From: Candidatus Odinarchaeota archaeon
GTDB taxonomy: Archaea > Asgardarchaeota > JAGGXT01
Assembly: GCA_021162905.1 (NCBI GenBank)
Contig: JAGGXT010000023.1
Coordinates: forward strand, 1 to 7,068
Direction: 5' to 3'
DNA length: 7,068 nt
Notes under the pieces: model-generated
What the model was told of the DNA's origin: nothing
The model's input: the letters and a program-made list of their open reading frames with translations, nothing else
Databases searched by the model: none
Part shown: positions 6,755 to 7,068 of the stretch, piece by piece
How the letters are laid out: each line of letters starts with the position of its first letter
Position numbering within the stretch: position 1 is the stretch's first letter
Made by a program: the position numbers and the translations under genes

Positions 6755-7068
6755 TCATTCTTCAGTCGAGAGGAAATTCTTAAGAAATGTAATTACCTCT
6801 CGCAACATCTCCTCGGTTACATTATGTCCAACATCTGAATACTCAGAATGCTTAAATAAGTGTGGTTTCTCTTTGTAAGCATCTCTAATGGCGTTAACCG
6901 TATTTTCTACAGCATCTTTTGGTATAATAGTATCTTTCCCACCTGTAACCATAATTAAAGGTCTCGGATATAACTTCTTAGCATTGTACGCCGGGTCTAA
7001 TTCTTCCAAAATGGGCTTCATTTCTGGTGGAATTTCAATTTTTTCAATGACCTCCCTTTTTATTCCTA
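6755..7068 (-). CDS. Alpha/beta hydrolase family protein, C-terminal part (cut by the window edge)
   Basis: The last 103 residues of an alpha/beta-hydrolase-fold enzyme are visible. The reading frame stays open to the window edge, so the ATG at 7021 is internal and the gene begins outside. The visible part has the last two members of the catalytic triad in their usual setting: the acid D45 in LIMVTGGKDTIIP (numbered from the first visible complete codon), after a hydrophobic beta strand, and the histidine H81 in YSDVGHNV, followed by a final helix (EEMLREVITFLKNFL). The nucleophile serine or cysteine and its GxSxG-type elbow lie outside. The pattern fits an esterase, dienelactone-hydrolase-like or S9-peptidase-like enzyme; the substrate cannot be told. 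It converges on the TrmB-like gene with a 114-base gap, and no functional link is visible. Confidence 0.85.
   Translation of the reverse strand, partial: GIKREVIEKIEIPPEMKPILEELDPAYNAKKLYPRPLIMVTGGKDTIIPKDAVENTVNAIRDAYKEKPHLFKHSEYSDVGHNVTEEMLREVITFLKNFLSTEE

Overview
The window is AT-rich and most likely archaeal. Three features point that way: a TrmB-type winged-helix domain (a predominantly archaeal regulator family), GGTGATC/GAGGTG ribosome-binding sites at short spacing, and TTG start codons on two genes. The phylum cannot be fixed from this sequence alone. No rRNA, tRNA, CRISPR array or mobile element was seen.

Layout. (1) Positions 1-1833 and 1836-2741 form a two-gene plus-strand operon. 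It encodes a double ATPase (two ABC domains in one chain) and the transmembrane T component of an energy-coupling factor (ECF) vitamin/metal importer. The substrate-binding S component is not in the window. (2) A minus-strand gene (2777-3361), convergent with the operon, encodes a small polytopic membrane protein of the YdjM/DUF457 'metal-dependent hydrolase' type. (3) A divergent intergenic region of about 230 bp holds candidate promoters and a direct-repeat/palindrome cluster. (4) A large plus-strand gene (3593-6640) encodes a 1015-residue protein. It has a TrmB-like DNA-binding domain at the N-terminus, a 776-residue stretch without one proline that reads as helical coiled coil, and a compact alpha/beta domain at the C-terminus. 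(5) At the right edge lies the 3' end of a minus-strand alpha/beta hydrolase gene, truncated by the window.

How the parts relate. The two ECF genes clearly act together: the ATPase chain powers the T subunit, which would serve one or more S subunits encoded elsewhere. The other three genes have no demonstrable functional link to the transporter or to one another. The YdjM-like gene and the long TrmB-like gene share a divergent promoter region, so the regulator could control its neighbour and itself, but this is inference. The long TrmB/coiled-coil protein is the item most worth following up. Ordinary TrmB regulators are far shorter, and a continuous helix of this length suggests a DNA-tethering, architectural or signalling role rather than a simple sugar-sensing repressor.
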